Origin: Paenibacillus macquariensis
Lineage (GTDB): Bacteria > Bacillota > Bacilli > Paenibacillales > Paenibacillaceae
Assembly: GCF_900156375.1 (NCBI RefSeq)
Contig: NZ_FTNK01000003.1
Coordinates: forward strand, 248,001-312,000
DNA length: 64,000 nt
Direction: 5' to 3'
Numbering within the stretch: position 1 is the first letter of the stretch; every line of letters begins with the position of its first letter. The notes beneath the pieces are model-generated. The model was not told where the DNA came from, searched no databases, and saw only the letters and a program-made list of their open reading frames with translations. Below are positions 17,806 to 27,155 of this stretch, piece by piece. The position numbers and the translations under genes are program-made.

Positions 17806-17840
17806 AATAGGAAATCATATATGTTATGGAGGTGTCTGTC

Positions 17841-19382
17841 ATGCGGAAAATTTACATTTTTGACACTACGTTAAGAGATGGGGAACAATCTCCAGGTGTG
17901 AACCTGAATACGCGTGAGAAAGTAGAGATTGCACACCAATTAGAAAAGTTGGGTGTTGATCGTATGGAGGCTGGATTTCCAGCAGCTTCTCCAGGAGATC
18001 TTGCAGCTGTAAATGCTGTTGCAAGAGCGGTTAAGGACGTGACAGTCATCGGTCTTTCACGATCTCGTGAGCAAGATATTGATGCTGTTCGTGAAGCTCT
18101 AATAGGAGCTCAAGATCCATGTATTCACATTTTTCTAGCAACTTCACCGATTCACCGTAAGCACAAACTACGGATGGACAAGGAACAAGTGTTAGAAACA
18201 GCGCAATCTGCGCTCCGTTATGCTCGTAAGTACTTCTCGAAGATTGAGTTCTCTTTGGAGGATGCTGGGCGTACGGAATATGATTTCATAGCTCAAATGG
18301 TTGGCATGGCCATCAAAGAGGGTGCATCTGTAGTAAACATTCCAGATACCGTGGGCTATTTGAATCCATCTGAATATGGAGCAATCTTCAAATTTGTTAA
18401 AGAAAATGTACCTGATGTTGAAAAAATTCAATTGAGCGCACATTGTCACAACGATCTGGGTATGGCAACAGCCAATACATTAGCGGCTATTCAGAATGGT
18501 GCGGACCAAATTGAAGGTACAATAAATGGGATTGGTGAACGTGCTGGAAATACAGCGATTGAGGAAGTAGCGATGGCTTTGGCGACACGCCAATCATTCT
18601 TTAATGCTACAACTTCACTTCAATTGTCAGAGATTGCTCGTACCAGTCGCCTAGTTAGTAAGTTAACTGGGATGGTTGTTCCTGGTAACAAGGCTATTGT
18701 TGGTGCTAATGCCTTCGCACATGAGTCAGGCATTCATCAAGATGGTATGTTGAAAGAGAAAACAACGTATGAGATTATGACACCTGAATCGATTGGTCTG
18801 AAAGAAAGTAAGCTTGTTCTAGGCAAACATTCTGGACGACATGCATTCCGTGAAAAGCTCATTGATTTAGGTTATGAGCTGGATGATCTTCAGGTGAATG
18901 AAGCTTTCGCTAAATTCAAAGACCTTGCCGATAAGAAGAAAGAAGTATCCGATGATGATCTTCTTGCACTGATTGAAGAGAAACTTATAGATACTGTTGA
19001 AGTATTTAAGCTCGAAACGATTTATGTTACTTATGGAAATACTTCGGTACCAACGGCTAAAGTTCGTATTGTTAAAGAAGCGAATGAAGTGTTGGTCGAG
19101 GAAGCAGAAGGTAACGGATCGGTAGATGCGATCTATAATGCGATTGACAAAGCTACGTTAGAAGAAGTCGCACTTGATGATTATTCTATTAAATCAGTTT
19201 CCCATGGGAAAGATGCACTTGGGGAAGTACATGTCGTGCTTACTCAGAATGGTGTATCTGCACAGGGACGTGGACTGAGTACGGACATACTAGAAGCTAG
19301 CGCACGTGCTTATGTTGATGCATTGAATCGACTGATAGAAAAGCGTGTTACTTTCAGTAATCGTGAGAATGTTAATCTGTAA
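17841..19382 (+). CDS. leuA: 2-isopropylmalate synthase
   Basis: A 513-residue LeuA, the first committed step of leucine synthesis (2-ketoisovalerate plus acetyl-CoA). The DRE-TIM barrel starts KIYIFDTTLRDGEQSPG, with the catalytic Arg and metal Asp in TLRDGEQ. The metal His pair is in LSAHCHNDLGMATAN (about 202), and GTINGIGERAGNTAIEE is the family signature. After about residue 390 comes the LeuA allosteric domain that binds leucine. The frame opens at 17826, but that ATG is part of the ribosome binding site ATGGAGGTG; ATG 17841 is the correct start by spacing. Confidence 0.96.
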   Translation: MRKIYIFDTTLRDGEQSPGVNLNTREKVEIAHQLEKLGVDRMEAGFPAASPGDLAAVNAVARAVKDVTVIGLSRSREQDIDAVREALIGAQDPCIHIFLATSPIHRKHKLRMDKEQVLETAQSALRYARKYFSKIEFSLEDAGRTEYDFIAQMVGMAIKEGASVVNIPDTVGYLNPSEYGAIFKFVKENVPDVEKIQLSAHCHNDLGMATANTLAAIQNGADQIEGTINGIGERAGNTAIEEVAMALATRQSFFNATTSLQLSEIARTSRLVSKLTGMVVPGNKAIVGANAFAHESGIHQDGMLKEKTTYEIMTPESIGLKESKLVLGKHSGRHAFREKLIDLGYELDDLQVNEAFAKFKDLADKKKEVSDDDLLALIEEKLIDTVEVFKLETIYVTYGNTSVPTAKVRIVKEANEVLVEEAEGNGSVDAIYNAIDKATLEEVALDDYSIKSVSHGKDALGEVHVVLTQNGVSAQGRGLSTDILEASARAYVDALNRLIEKRVTFSNRENVNL

Positions 19383-19406
19383 TCATCATACGGTCACTAC
19401 ATACAG

Positions 19407-19453
19407 AAATGCAGGCCTACCATGGATTCTCATGAGTTGGACCTGCATTTTTG
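19407..19453 (+). terminator. Terminator after leuA
   Basis: AAATGCAGG at 19407-19415 pairs with CCTGCATTT at 19442-19450, with a T-rich tail. It may be leaky if leuB is in the same transcript; I saw no strong promoter in the 150 bases before leuB. Confidence 0.75.
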
Positions 19454-19603
19454 TATTCAGAATTTATTAGCACGTTTAGTATTGCTTATAGGTGAAAACT
19501 ATCAATCTCATAGATTCTATATCTTTGTCAAATCAATAGAAAGTATGATACAACAGTATATAGGTGAAATAAAACAGTGTATTTTATATAAAGAGGAGCG
19601 ATT

Positions 19604-20686
19604 ATGATGTCAGAAGTTAAGAAAATAGCGGTCATTTCCGGAGATGGAATTGGACCAGAAGTTGTTGCAGAAGCATTGAAAGTATTGAAACGTACGGAAG
19701 AGCTTTTTGGATATAGCTTCGAAACAGAGCATGCATTATTTGGTGGAATCGCAATTGATCAGAAGGGTACGCCTCTTCCACAAGAGACATTAGATATTTG
19801 TAAGAATGCGGATGCAGTCCTTCTTGGAGCGGTTGGAGGACCTCAATGGGATAACAATCCAAAAGAGCTTCGCCCAGAGACTGGATTACTTGCTATTCGT
19901 AAAGAATTAGGACTTTTCTCAAATCTACGTCCTGCCGTTGTCTTTGATTGCTTGAAAGATGCATCAACGTTGAAGCCGGAAGTACTAGAAGGTACAGACT
20001 TAATGGTTGTTCGTGAGTTAACGGGTGGTATTTATTTCGGAGAGAAATTCAGACGTCAAGGTGATCAAGGTGAAGAAGCGGTTGATACATGTGTTTATAA
20101 TGTAACCGAAATAGAGCGTATTATCCGCCAAGGTTTCGAGATCGCACAGAAAAGACGTAAGAAGTTAGCTTCTGTTGATAAAGCGAATGTGCTTGAAACG
20201 TCCCGCTTATGGCGTGAAGTTGCAAACCGTCTTGCACCGGAATATCCAGATGTTGAACTAGAGCATATCCTTGTTGATAACTGTGCGATGCAACTTCTAC
20301 GTCGTCCTTCTAGCTTCGATGTTATCGTAACAGAGAATATGTTCGGAGATATTCTAAGCGATGAAGCGGCAATGTTAACTGGATCAATCGGAATGTTATC
20401 CTCCGCATCTATGGGTGAAGGAAGTTACGGATTGTATGAGCCGGTACACGGTTCTGCACCAGATATCGCTGGACAAGAATTGGCAAATCCAATTGCAACG
20501 ATCCTCTCACTCGCATTGATGTTCCGCATAACATTCGGATATGAAGATGCTGCTAACTCTATAGAAGAAGCTGTAGCTGAAGTATTGAATGCAGGTCATC
20601 GTACTAGCGATATTGCAGTAGATAAGAGTAAAGCAATTGGAACAAGCCAAATGGGTGATTTAATCCTTGCAGCAATGAAAAAATAA
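19604..20686 (+). CDS. leuB: 3-isopropylmalate dehydrogenase
   Basis: A 360-residue NAD-dependent beta-decarboxylating dehydrogenase, third step of leucine synthesis. It starts KKIAVISGDGIGPEVVAEALKVL. It has ELTGGIYFGEKF, the substrate Arg/Lys regions, and the metal-binding NMFGDILSDEAAMLTGSIGMLSSASMGE signature with YEPVHGSAPDIAGQ for the nucleotide. AGAGGAG precedes two adjacent ATG codons (19604 and 19607), and either could be used. leuC and leuD, which often follow in Bacillus, are not next to it, so isomerisation must be encoded elsewhere. Confidence 0.96.
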   Translation: MMSEVKKIAVISGDGIGPEVVAEALKVLKRTEELFGYSFETEHALFGGIAIDQKGTPLPQETLDICKNADAVLLGAVGGPQWDNNPKELRPETGLLAIRKELGLFSNLRPAVVFDCLKDASTLKPEVLEGTDLMVVRELTGGIYFGEKFRRQGDQGEEAVDTCVYNVTEIERIIRQGFEIAQKRRKKLASVDKANVLETSRLWREVANRLAPEYPDVELEHILVDNCAMQLLRRPSSFDVIVTENMFGDILSDEAAMLTGSIGMLSSASMGEGSYGLYEPVHGSAPDIAGQELANPIATILSLALMFRITFGYEDAANSIEEAVAEVLNAGHRTSDIAVDKSKAIGTSQMGDLILAAMKK

Positions 20687-20769
20687 GTTATTTATAATAA
20701 TTATAAATAAATAATAGCTTTAATCTTGACTTTGATTTCTCTGAATGATAACATTTATATTGTAGTTTT

Positions 20770-20799
20770 TTGACACAATAAACAAGAGAATAGCATATT
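20770..20799 (+). promoter_or_regulatory. Promoter candidate of the peroxiredoxin gene
   Basis: TTGACA at 20770-20775 and CATATT at 20794-20799, 18-base spacer, about 35 bases before the start codon. A second candidate, TTGACT at 20726-20731 with TAACAT at 20749-20754, lies upstream. No PerR-type palindrome was obvious. Confidence 0.5.
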
Positions 20800-20832
20800 T
20801 TCTCTTACATATTTTAAGGAGGAATTTGAATC

Positions 20833-21372
20833 ATGGCAGAACGTTTAGTTGGTAAGGCAGCTCCAGATTTTGCAATGGAGATGGTTACTGGAGATGGTAA
20901 AGATTTCGGAAAAGTGAGCTTGTCCGATTATCGTGGTAAATGGCTTGTATTGTTCTTCTATCCTTTGGATTTCACATTCGTATGTCCAACTGAGATCACA
21001 GCATTAAGTGATGCTTATGGTCAATTCAAAGTTTTAGACGCAGAAGTATTGGGCGCAAGCACGGACTCCATTCACAGTCATAAAGCTTGGTTGACTACAC
21101 CTAAAGATTCCAACGGATTGGGTAACATTAACTTCCCATTGGCTTCTGACATTACTAAAAAGGTTGCTAGTGACTATGGTATCCTTATTGAAGAAGAAGG
21201 TATCGCGCTTCGTGGTTTGTTCATCATTGATCCAGAAGGCGAATTGAAATACCAAGTCGTTAATCATAACGATGTAGGTCGTAGCGTAGAAGAAACAATT
21301 CGTGTTCTTCAAGCTCTACAATCCGGCGGACTATGTGCAATGAATTGGAAACCTGGTGACAAGAACCTGTAA
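20833..21372 (+). CDS. 2-Cys peroxiredoxin (AhpC/Prx1 type, YkuU-like)
   Basis: A 179-residue thioredoxin-fold peroxidase that reduces hydrogen peroxide and organic peroxides. The peroxidatic cysteine is Cys51 in YPLDFTFVCPTEI, and the resolving cysteine is Cys168 in GGLCAMNWKPG, as in typical 2-Cys enzymes. The catalytic Thr and Arg regions (TFVCPTE, IALRGLFIIDPEG) are intact. The electron donor is probably thioredoxin; no AhpF is adjacent. AAGGAGGA precedes the ATG. The gene stands alone between its promoter and a strong terminator. Confidence 0.93.
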   Translation: MAERLVGKAAPDFAMEMVTGDGKDFGKVSLSDYRGKWLVLFFYPLDFTFVCPTEITALSDAYGQFKVLDAEVLGASTDSIHSHKAWLTTPKDSNGLGNINFPLASDITKKVASDYGILIEEEGIALRGLFIIDPEGELKYQVVNHNDVGRSVEETIRVLQALQSGGLCAMNWKPGDKNL

Positions 21373-21413
21373 GTAATAATATTTAATCTAATTATTGATA
21401 TCCTCATACTAAC

Positions 21414-21459
21414 AAACACCCCCTTACCTGCTATTAAATGGCGGTTAAGGGGTGTTTTT
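21414..21459 (+). terminator. Terminator of the peroxiredoxin gene
   Basis: AAACACCCCCTTACC pairs with GGTTAAGGGGTGTTT across a 14-base loop, followed by TTTTTA. Confidence 0.9.
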
Positions 21460-21601
21460 ATCGAAAGAAAGAATTTGTTTGAAACTTTAAAATAGTGTTG
21501 AATATATATAAAATATATATAAGAAAAAAAAGAGGTATTGTGAGCCTTTTCAAAGAATAACTTATAGCATGAAAGATGAAATCTGAGGAGGGTGAACTAT
21601 A

Positions 21602-22009
21602 ATGAGTTTTTGCTGTGGAGCGAGTATGGTTGGAACCAAAGGAACTTTGAAGCATTACCGCACCCAAGTCCATAATGTTCCCCTACTTTTTTGTCCAGTA
21701 TGTCATCGGGTAGAGGTTCATTACAAAGTAGAGAATGAGTATGAGATCCTTGCAGAATATGCACATGGAGATGGCGCCTTTGAGGTGGACTTTCAAGATT
21801 ATGTGACGGAAGATGAAGAGGCTATTTTTGAGAATGTAGTAAACCGCGAAACTGAGGATCCAAAAAATATGATTCAGAATCAAATCGATATGGCTTTGGA
21901 TTTACTTGCAGTTGCTAAGACACTGGAAGATGAGAAGTGGGAGAGAGAACTTAAAACAAGGCTTGCTGTGATGAGTCAACGAAGACTGCGCCTTCAAAAT
22001 AAAGCATAA
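21602..22009 (+). CDS. Zinc-ribbon hypothetical protein (135 aa)
   Basis: The first 40 residues carry CC near the N-terminus (MSFCCGAS) and CPVC at about 31-34, a probable zinc ribbon of the YgiT-like type. The middle is very acidic (DYVTEDEEAIFENVVNRETED). The C-terminal 50 residues are predicted helical and highly charged (MALDLLAVAKTLEDEKWERELKTRLAVMSQRRLRLQNK). No catalytic motif is visible. It may be a small nucleic-acid- or protein-binding factor. GAGGAGGGTG lies before the ATG and the gene is flanked by terminators. Confidence 0.7.
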   Translation: MSFCCGASMVGTKGTLKHYRTQVHNVPLLFCPVCHRVEVHYKVENEYEILAEYAHGDGAFEVDFQDYVTEDEEAIFENVVNRETEDPKNMIQNQIDMALDLLAVAKTLEDEKWERELKTRLAVMSQRRLRLQNKA

Positions 22010-22036
22010 TCTCGTATTGAAAAATACGTTTTCCTT

Positions 22037-22068
22037 AGAGCCTTCGCCTTTGCGAAGGCTCTTTATTA
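22037..22068 (+). terminator. Terminator after the zinc-ribbon gene
   Basis: AGAGCCTTCGC at 22037-22047 and GCGAAGGCTCT at 22052-22062 form a perfect 11-bp stem with a 4-base loop, then TTATTAT. Confidence 0.9.
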
Positions 22069-22131
22069 TGTTGAAAATTGAATAGTTTATAGTGTAGTCC
22101 TTTATCTTATCTTTTTCGACAGTATCTCTGA

Positions 22132-22161
22132 TTGACGTTTTTCCTCGACTCTGGCTATGAT
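22132..22161 (+). promoter_or_regulatory. Promoter candidate of the histidine kinase
   Basis: TTGACG at 22132-22137 and TATGAT at 22156-22161 with an 18-base spacer, about 75 bases before the TTG start. Confidence 0.55.
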
Positions 22162-22237
22162 TGATGTATGAAAAATATGGAAAAAGTCGTCTGTGGCATG
22201 ATTATGTATCATTCCTGATAAAAGGGGGGAAGTCGAG

Positions 22238-23338
22238 TTGAGTGAAATCCAAGAAACATTATTAAAATCACTTCAGACATTTCAATCAACACAACTTGTT
22301 AAGGATAAATATGAGAACATACTTGAACACCTTGATAGTGGAATTATTCTCTTTGACAGTCATGGGATGCTAACGTTTGTTAATGTACAAATGGCCAAAC
22401 TACTCGAAATACCCCGTTCTGCCCTCATCGGGTGCACGCTAACGGAGATCTTACGACACCCCCAATTAAGCCGGTTGAACAAACGGAGATTACTTAGGAT
22501 ATATCGTGAGACTATTTTTCAACGCAAAAAACATCATGAATTTTCCGATGATCGGGGAGGTCATTGGCTCCTTACGGTGACGTATGGAGATCAAATGAAT
22601 GGAGATTTCTTACTGAGCGCTAAGGATGTATCGGATTATAAGCAAATCGAGCAAACAGCATATCAGAATGATAAACTAGCGATGTTAGGTAAAATTTCAG
22701 CATCTATCGCACATGAAATTCGAAACCCATTAACAGCGATTCGCGGGTTTATTCAATTGTTACGACCTCACTTACTGCAGATAGGTAAAGATGAATACGC
22801 AAGAATTATTTTGACGGAGATTGATAGAGCTAATGATATTATTAGTGAATTTTTAAATTCCTCAAAGCCATCAGCACCACAAATGTCCGTTATTGATGTG
22901 TCATCTTTATTGAAGGACGTAGTCCTTCTTACCGAAAGTGAAGCGTTGATGAATGGCTGTCAAATCACTCTGCAAGATAGGGAACTTCCTTTATATATAT
23001 CGGTTGATACGAAACAGATTAAACAAGTTATATTAAATATTATTAAAAATGCAATGGATGCCATTGAAGATTTGGGCCATGAACATAATGGAATGATTCA
23101 AATTCATATTGAACAAGTTTACAAAAATGTAGAGATTCACATCTGTGATAATGGGAAAGGCATGGATTATGATACATTGTCTCGCCTGTTTGATCCCTTT
23201 TTTACGACGAAGGAAAGTGGGACAGGATTAGGTCTTTCTGTGAGTTATCGGATTATAAAAAATCATGGAGGATTTATTTCCGTGGATAGTGATTTGGGGG
23301 AAGGGACACATTTCAAGATAACACTTCCACATATATAA
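22238..23338 (+). CDS. PAS-domain sensor histidine kinase (sporulation-kinase-like, orphan)
   Basis: A 366-residue soluble kinase. A PAS domain covers about residues 25-130 (ILEHLDSGIILFDSHGMLTFVN). The HisKA H-box is KISASIAHEIRNPLTAIRGFIQLL with the phosphorylated His at about 162. The HATPase domain has the N-box QVILNIIKNAMDAIED, G1 CDNGKGMD, F-box LFDPFFTTKESGTGLGL and G2. There are no membrane helices and no response regulator next to it. In spore formers such orphan PAS kinases often feed the Spo0F phosphorelay; that role is inferred. The start is TTG with GGGGGG 9 bases upstream. Confidence 0.88.
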   Translation: MSEIQETLLKSLQTFQSTQLVKDKYENILEHLDSGIILFDSHGMLTFVNVQMAKLLEIPRSALIGCTLTEILRHPQLSRLNKRRLLRIYRETIFQRKKHHEFSDDRGGHWLLTVTYGDQMNGDFLLSAKDVSDYKQIEQTAYQNDKLAMLGKISASIAHEIRNPLTAIRGFIQLLRPHLLQIGKDEYARIILTEIDRANDIISEFLNSSKPSAPQMSVIDVSSLLKDVVLLTESEALMNGCQITLQDRELPLYISVDTKQIKQVILNIIKNAMDAIEDLGHEHNGMIQIHIEQVYKNVEIHICDNGKGMDYDTLSRLFDPFFTTKESGTGLGLSVSYRIIKNHGGFISVDSDLGEGTHFKITLPHI

Positions 23339-23350
23339 ATAGAACGTTTA

Positions 23351-23389
23351 AGCGGTATCTCTGATTGTTAATGGAGGTGCTTTTTTTTT
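23351..23389 (+). terminator. Weak terminator after the kinase gene
   Basis: An imperfect stem (AGC..TCTC with GGAGGTGCT) is followed by a run of nine T at 23381-23389. Confidence 0.5.
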
Positions 23390-23492
23390 AAGTTATTTAA
23401 TATATCGAGGATGGCTAAATGCTATAATGAAAGAGGATTTAGCTAGAAATGGGAGAATGAAATGTAAACGGTTTCCTAAGGAGATGGCCTTG

Positions 23493-24461
23493 ATGAAAGT
23501 ACAACATATTCAAGAATTATCTAATAAATTGAAGAACAATGTTAGTCGTATCATTGTTGGCAAGGATGAAGCAGTGGAACTGCTGTTAACAGCTATCATT
23601 GCTTCGGGACATGTACTCCTCGAGGATGTACCGGGAACGGGTAAGACGTTATTAGCCAAAACATTATCTGCGTCGATGGAATGTTCTTTTCAACGAATTC
23701 AATTTACCCCTGACTTACTACCATCTGATCTGACGGGAATTAACTTCTATAATCAAAAAGAGGGCGATTTCAAATTTCGTCCCGGACCACTGTTCGCCAA
23801 TATGGTGCTCGCCGATGAGATTAACCGTGCTACTCCTCGAACACAAGCGAGTCTGTTGGAATGTATGGAGGAACGCCAGATTAGTGTCGATGGAGAAACT
23901 CATATCCTTGGACGACCATTTATAGTTCTAGCTACTCAGAATCCGATAGATAATCAAGGGACATTCCCTCTTCCAGAAGCACAAATGGATCGATTCATGC
24001 TTAAGATGAAATTAGGATACCCTTCTATGAACGAAGGAATTGAAATATTAAAGCGTACTACTACGTTAGAGGTAAGCCAAAAAATAATGGCTGTCGTCTC
24101 ACAGGAAGATATTGTTGAAGCGCAAGAATTCTATTTGTCAGTACAAATACAGGATGATCTCTTACGGTATATTATTCAGATCGCAGAAGCTACTAGAAAT
24201 CATACAGATGTATCACTTGGGGTAAGTCCTCGCGGGACACAAGCTTTACTTCGAGCTGTGCAGGCATTTGCAGCTGTGAGAGGCCGGGATTATGTTCTGC
24301 CAGATGATATTAAACATATGGTTCCTTCGGTATTGTCGCATCGATTGGTTTTTAGAAATCGTCTTCAACAACAGGAAGGACGAGCAGAACAGCTACTACA
24401 GGAAATACTACATCATGTTCCAGTTCCGAGCGAGGATCAAATCGAAAGCAGTGTGAGGTAA
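23493..24461 (+). CDS. MoxR-family AAA+ ATPase
   Basis: A 322-residue MoxR/AAA_3 ATPase. Walker A is PGTGKT (about 47-52), Walker B MVLADEINRA, and the sensor region LATQNPIDNQGTFPLPEAQMDRF is the MoxR signature. The C-terminal AAA lid contains SLGVSPRGTQALLRA. MoxR proteins act as chaperones for the products of neighbouring DUF58 and membrane genes. The frame opens at 23427, but AAGGAG at 23478-23483 fits ATG 23493 (MKVQHIQELS). The next gene starts 3 bases after the stop. Confidence 0.9.
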   Translation: MKVQHIQELSNKLKNNVSRIIVGKDEAVELLLTAIIASGHVLLEDVPGTGKTLLAKTLSASMECSFQRIQFTPDLLPSDLTGINFYNQKEGDFKFRPGPLFANMVLADEINRATPRTQASLLECMEERQISVDGETHILGRPFIVLATQNPIDNQGTFPLPEAQMDRFMLKMKLGYPSMNEGIEILKRTTTLEVSQKIMAVVSQEDIVEAQEFYLSVQIQDDLLRYIIQIAEATRNHTDVSLGVSPRGTQALLRAVQAFAAVRGRDYVLPDDIKHMVPSVLSHRLVFRNRLQQQEGRAEQLLQEILHHVPVPSEDQIESSVR

Positions 24462-24464
24462 TCT

Positions 24465-25586
24465 ATGACCTTTGTATGGTTATGTTGTGCTTGCCTTCTT
24501 GTCCTTCTCATCCAAGGTATTATATTCGGTATCCCTGTGTTAAGAGACATTTCTTACTCTCGTCATTTGACTAAGGATCATTGTTATGCCGGTGATTCAT
24601 TAGAAATGATTGAAGTCATCTCAAATGAAAAATGGATACCCATCATCTGGTTGAGGTTGGAAGCCATGTTGCCTGCATCTTTTTCATTTCTATCTAAGGA
24701 AGTCATACAGATTAGCAAAGGTAACATATATCAGAATCATCGAAGCGTATTTACGTTGAAACCCTATAACAAAATTACAAGGGAACATCCATTCATAGCA
24801 TTAAATCGAGGTCTATATTCTTTAGAGACAGTGTCGATGTCTGGTGGCGATCTCATAGGATTATTCTCTTCAACACAATTAGTACCTGTGAATGTATCAT
24901 TATATGTGTATCCAACATTATTATCTATTGATAATATGCCAGCATCCTATCGGACTTGGCAAGGAGATCTAGAAGTGTCTCGCTGGGTAGTAGAGGATCC
25001 GTTTCTTATATTAGGTACAAGAGAGTATACGGGAAATGATCCTATGAACCGTATTCATTGGAAAGCAAGTGCACGGGCGGAACAATTGCAAGTCTTTAAA
25101 CAAGGGTATACCGCAAACCCTGAAGTCATCGTGTATGTAAATGTTCAAGTTAATGAGCAAATGTGGAATGCGGTAAGTAATCCAGAAATGATAGAGCAGG
25201 CTTTATCATACGCAGCGACGGCTGCTTCCTACCTTATTCAACAGGGAATGAAAGTAGGATTTGGACATAATGCGATCCATGGGAGTCAATCGATGCAAGC
25301 GATACGTATAGCCCCGGGATATGGGAAATCCCATTTAGATGACATATTGAAGGCGATGGCTCAAGTTGAAATGAAGTGTCTGCATTCCTTTGAGCAATTT
25401 CTCAAAGATGAGCTAGATATGAGAGTTGATGGGGAGACATGGGACTATCTCATGATTACGGGTCATGTTTCCGAAGCCATAGAAGAACTGATATGGCGTC
25501 TTCGCTCAAGAGGCAATAGTGTTATGGTTCTTCCAGTCGTTGACGTAGTGTCCACGGGTGAGAGGATGCAGGAGGTTATTTCATGA
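24465..25586 (+). CDS. DUF58 domain-containing protein
   Basis: A 373-residue protein. A hydrophobic N-terminus (about residues 3-25) likely anchors it to the membrane. The DUF58 signature is VEDPFLILGTREYTGNDPMNRIHWKASARAEQLQVF (about 181-216), with the GxREYxxxDxxRxIHWxxSAR pattern fully matched. A vWA-like fold follows (VYVNVQVNE...), but the metal site looks degenerate. DUF58 proteins accompany MoxR ATPases and transglutaminase/DUF4129 membrane proteins in many bacteria. The job of the set is unresolved, with envelope assembly the common idea. It overlaps the next gene by 4 bases. Confidence 0.88.
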   Translation: MTFVWLCCACLLVLLIQGIIFGIPVLRDISYSRHLTKDHCYAGDSLEMIEVISNEKWIPIIWLRLEAMLPASFSFLSKEVIQISKGNIYQNHRSVFTLKPYNKITREHPFIALNRGLYSLETVSMSGGDLIGLFSSTQLVPVNVSLYVYPTLLSIDNMPASYRTWQGDLEVSRWVVEDPFLILGTREYTGNDPMNRIHWKASARAEQLQVFKQGYTANPEVIVYVNVQVNEQMWNAVSNPEMIEQALSYAATAASYLIQQGMKVGFGHNAIHGSQSMQAIRIAPGYGKSHLDDILKAMAQVEMKCLHSFEQFLKDELDMRVDGETWDYLMITGHVSEAIEELIWRLRSRGNSVMVLPVVDVVSTGERMQEVIS

Positions 25587-26884
25587 ATATTGGCAAAAGA
25601 ATAACAGCATTCAGCACGCTTTCGATGACTGTGTTTTTTGAATTAGCTGCATACTATGCCATTATTGTAGTCATAAGTCATTATGTACTACTGTCATCAT
25701 CCTTGTACATTGCTTCAATGATGTGGATTGCTGGGGCCTGCGGAATTTTAATTCCACTTCTCTTAAGAACGAGACAGCGATGGATGAACTGGGTTTGTAT
25801 ATTGCTTGCAGGAGGGGTGATCTTTGCAGGTACAGGTCAGTTCAATACAGGAATACGAGGTTGGGTATTATGTGTGGTTCTGATAGGAGTAGCATTTAGA
25901 GGAAATAGACTTACTGAACAAGGTTGGAAAGTTACCTTCACGCCGATGTATCAATTACAAGGCATCGGATGTACGTTAGTTCTTTCTATATTTTCTTATA
26001 ACCTGTCTCTAACGGCCATAGATGCCGGTTCTTTATATGTGGCAGGGTTAATCTCTCTTTGTTCATGGATACTTCAACTCAACTCACAACAGGTTCGTAG
26101 GGAAACATTAAGTAATCATTCTACTCAACAAGGCGCGTTCAGAGGATTTGTACGAGTAAATCGTGGATGGAGTATTTTGGTTATCCTTGGTATGGTGATC
26201 TTTGGAGCGTTTACACAATTAAGTCAAGGATTGTATTGGTTATGGAATCAATTTGCTCATTGGTTAAGTAGAATTATTGACATGATGAATCAAAGATCTA
26301 AACCTATTAATCCCGAATCTGCACCCATTCCTGAACTGTTTCCAATAGAAGAAGGCGCTGCGAAGGAAGCAGGGCCCACGATATGGATGGACTTAATATA
26401 TTGGACGGTAAAAGTTATTATTGCGTTAGTCGTTCTATATATTTTATTCAGAATAGTACGGTTCATCACCGTGAAAATAGGGCAATTCATAGCAAAGCTT
26501 TATTCCAAAAGAGGTGACTCCCGCACTCAAGTAAAGGACATTTTCACTTATAGGGATAAGATTGAGAAGATTGAAAAAAATCGTCGATCATTTTCATTTA
26601 GACGTAAGAGAAATATATTACCAGATAATCCTCACGGAAAAGTTCGTTACTACTATAAAAGTATGGTTCAAAGAGCTATTCGAGAGGGGTTAGAATACTC
26701 AACTTCTCAGACTCCCAATGAAATCGCATTTCTGTTGGAAGGGAATAAGAATGGAGAATCGGTGCTATCTACTTCTGCAGTGAACAATATTACCTCACTT
26801 TATAATGATGTACGTTATGGGAACAAGACGATTGAAGACCATCAATGGAAAGGTGCGATTGATCACTTGAAAGACAGTAAATAA
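25583..26884 (+). CDS. Multi-spanning membrane protein with C-terminal DUF4129-like domain
   Basis: A 433-residue membrane protein. About six hydrophobic helices lie in residues 10-165, another at about 195-215, and one at about 275-300 (VIIALVVLYILFRIVRFITV). The last 100 residues are soluble (VRYYYKSMVQRAIREGLEYSTSQTPNEIAFLLEG) and fit the DUF4129 pattern with its TPxE element. No transglutaminase domain is seen, unlike the larger proteins often found third in MoxR-DUF58 operons, so this may be a reduced version. It starts on an ATGA overlap with the DUF58 gene. A terminator follows. Confidence 0.8.
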   Translation: MNIGKRITAFSTLSMTVFFELAAYYAIIVVISHYVLLSSSLYIASMMWIAGACGILIPLLLRTRQRWMNWVCILLAGGVIFAGTGQFNTGIRGWVLCVVLIGVAFRGNRLTEQGWKVTFTPMYQLQGIGCTLVLSIFSYNLSLTAIDAGSLYVAGLISLCSWILQLNSQQVRRETLSNHSTQQGAFRGFVRVNRGWSILVILGMVIFGAFTQLSQGLYWLWNQFAHWLSRIIDMMNQRSKPINPESAPIPELFPIEEGAAKEAGPTIWMDLIYWTVKVIIALVVLYILFRIVRFITVKIGQFIAKLYSKRGDSRTQVKDIFTYRDKIEKIEKNRRSFSFRRKRNILPDNPHGKVRYYYKSMVQRAIREGLEYSTSQTPNEIAFLLEGNKNGESVLSTSAVNNITSLYNDVRYGNKTIEDHQWKGAIDHLKDSK

Positions 26885-26920
26885 AGTTCATATTCAATGA
26901 TATGTTAATGAAGGATTGCT

Positions 26921-26962
26921 AATTGCTAAGCCAATGTTAAAAAGGGCTTGGCAATTTTTTTT
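26921..26962 (+). terminator. Terminator of the MoxR-DUF58 operon
   Basis: AATTGCTAAGCC at 26921-26932 pairs with GGCTTGGCAATT (one mismatch), followed by eight T. Confidence 0.9.
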
Positions 26963-27048
26963 AATTCCGTAGTTGTTAGAACGTCATAGGTATGAGTTTT
27001 GTCACAGACAATCTTTAGAGAAAATCAGTATGTTTAGGACATTAATAT

Positions 27049-27063
27049 TGATACTGGTTATCA
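27049..27063. promoter_or_regulatory. Fur-type box upstream of feoA
   Basis: TGATACTGGTTATCA matches the 7-1-7 Fur consensus TGATAATNATTATCA at 12 of 14 defined positions. It lies about 93 bases before the first feoA start. Iron repression by Fur is the expected control for feo genes. Confidence 0.7.
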
Positions 27064-27155
27064 ATCTCACAGGGAGAAACGGAGTAAGTATTGTTAGTAA
27101 TATTACTCTACTGAATTGGAATACGAAATAGTTGAATAAGAGAGGGGATTGAGGA

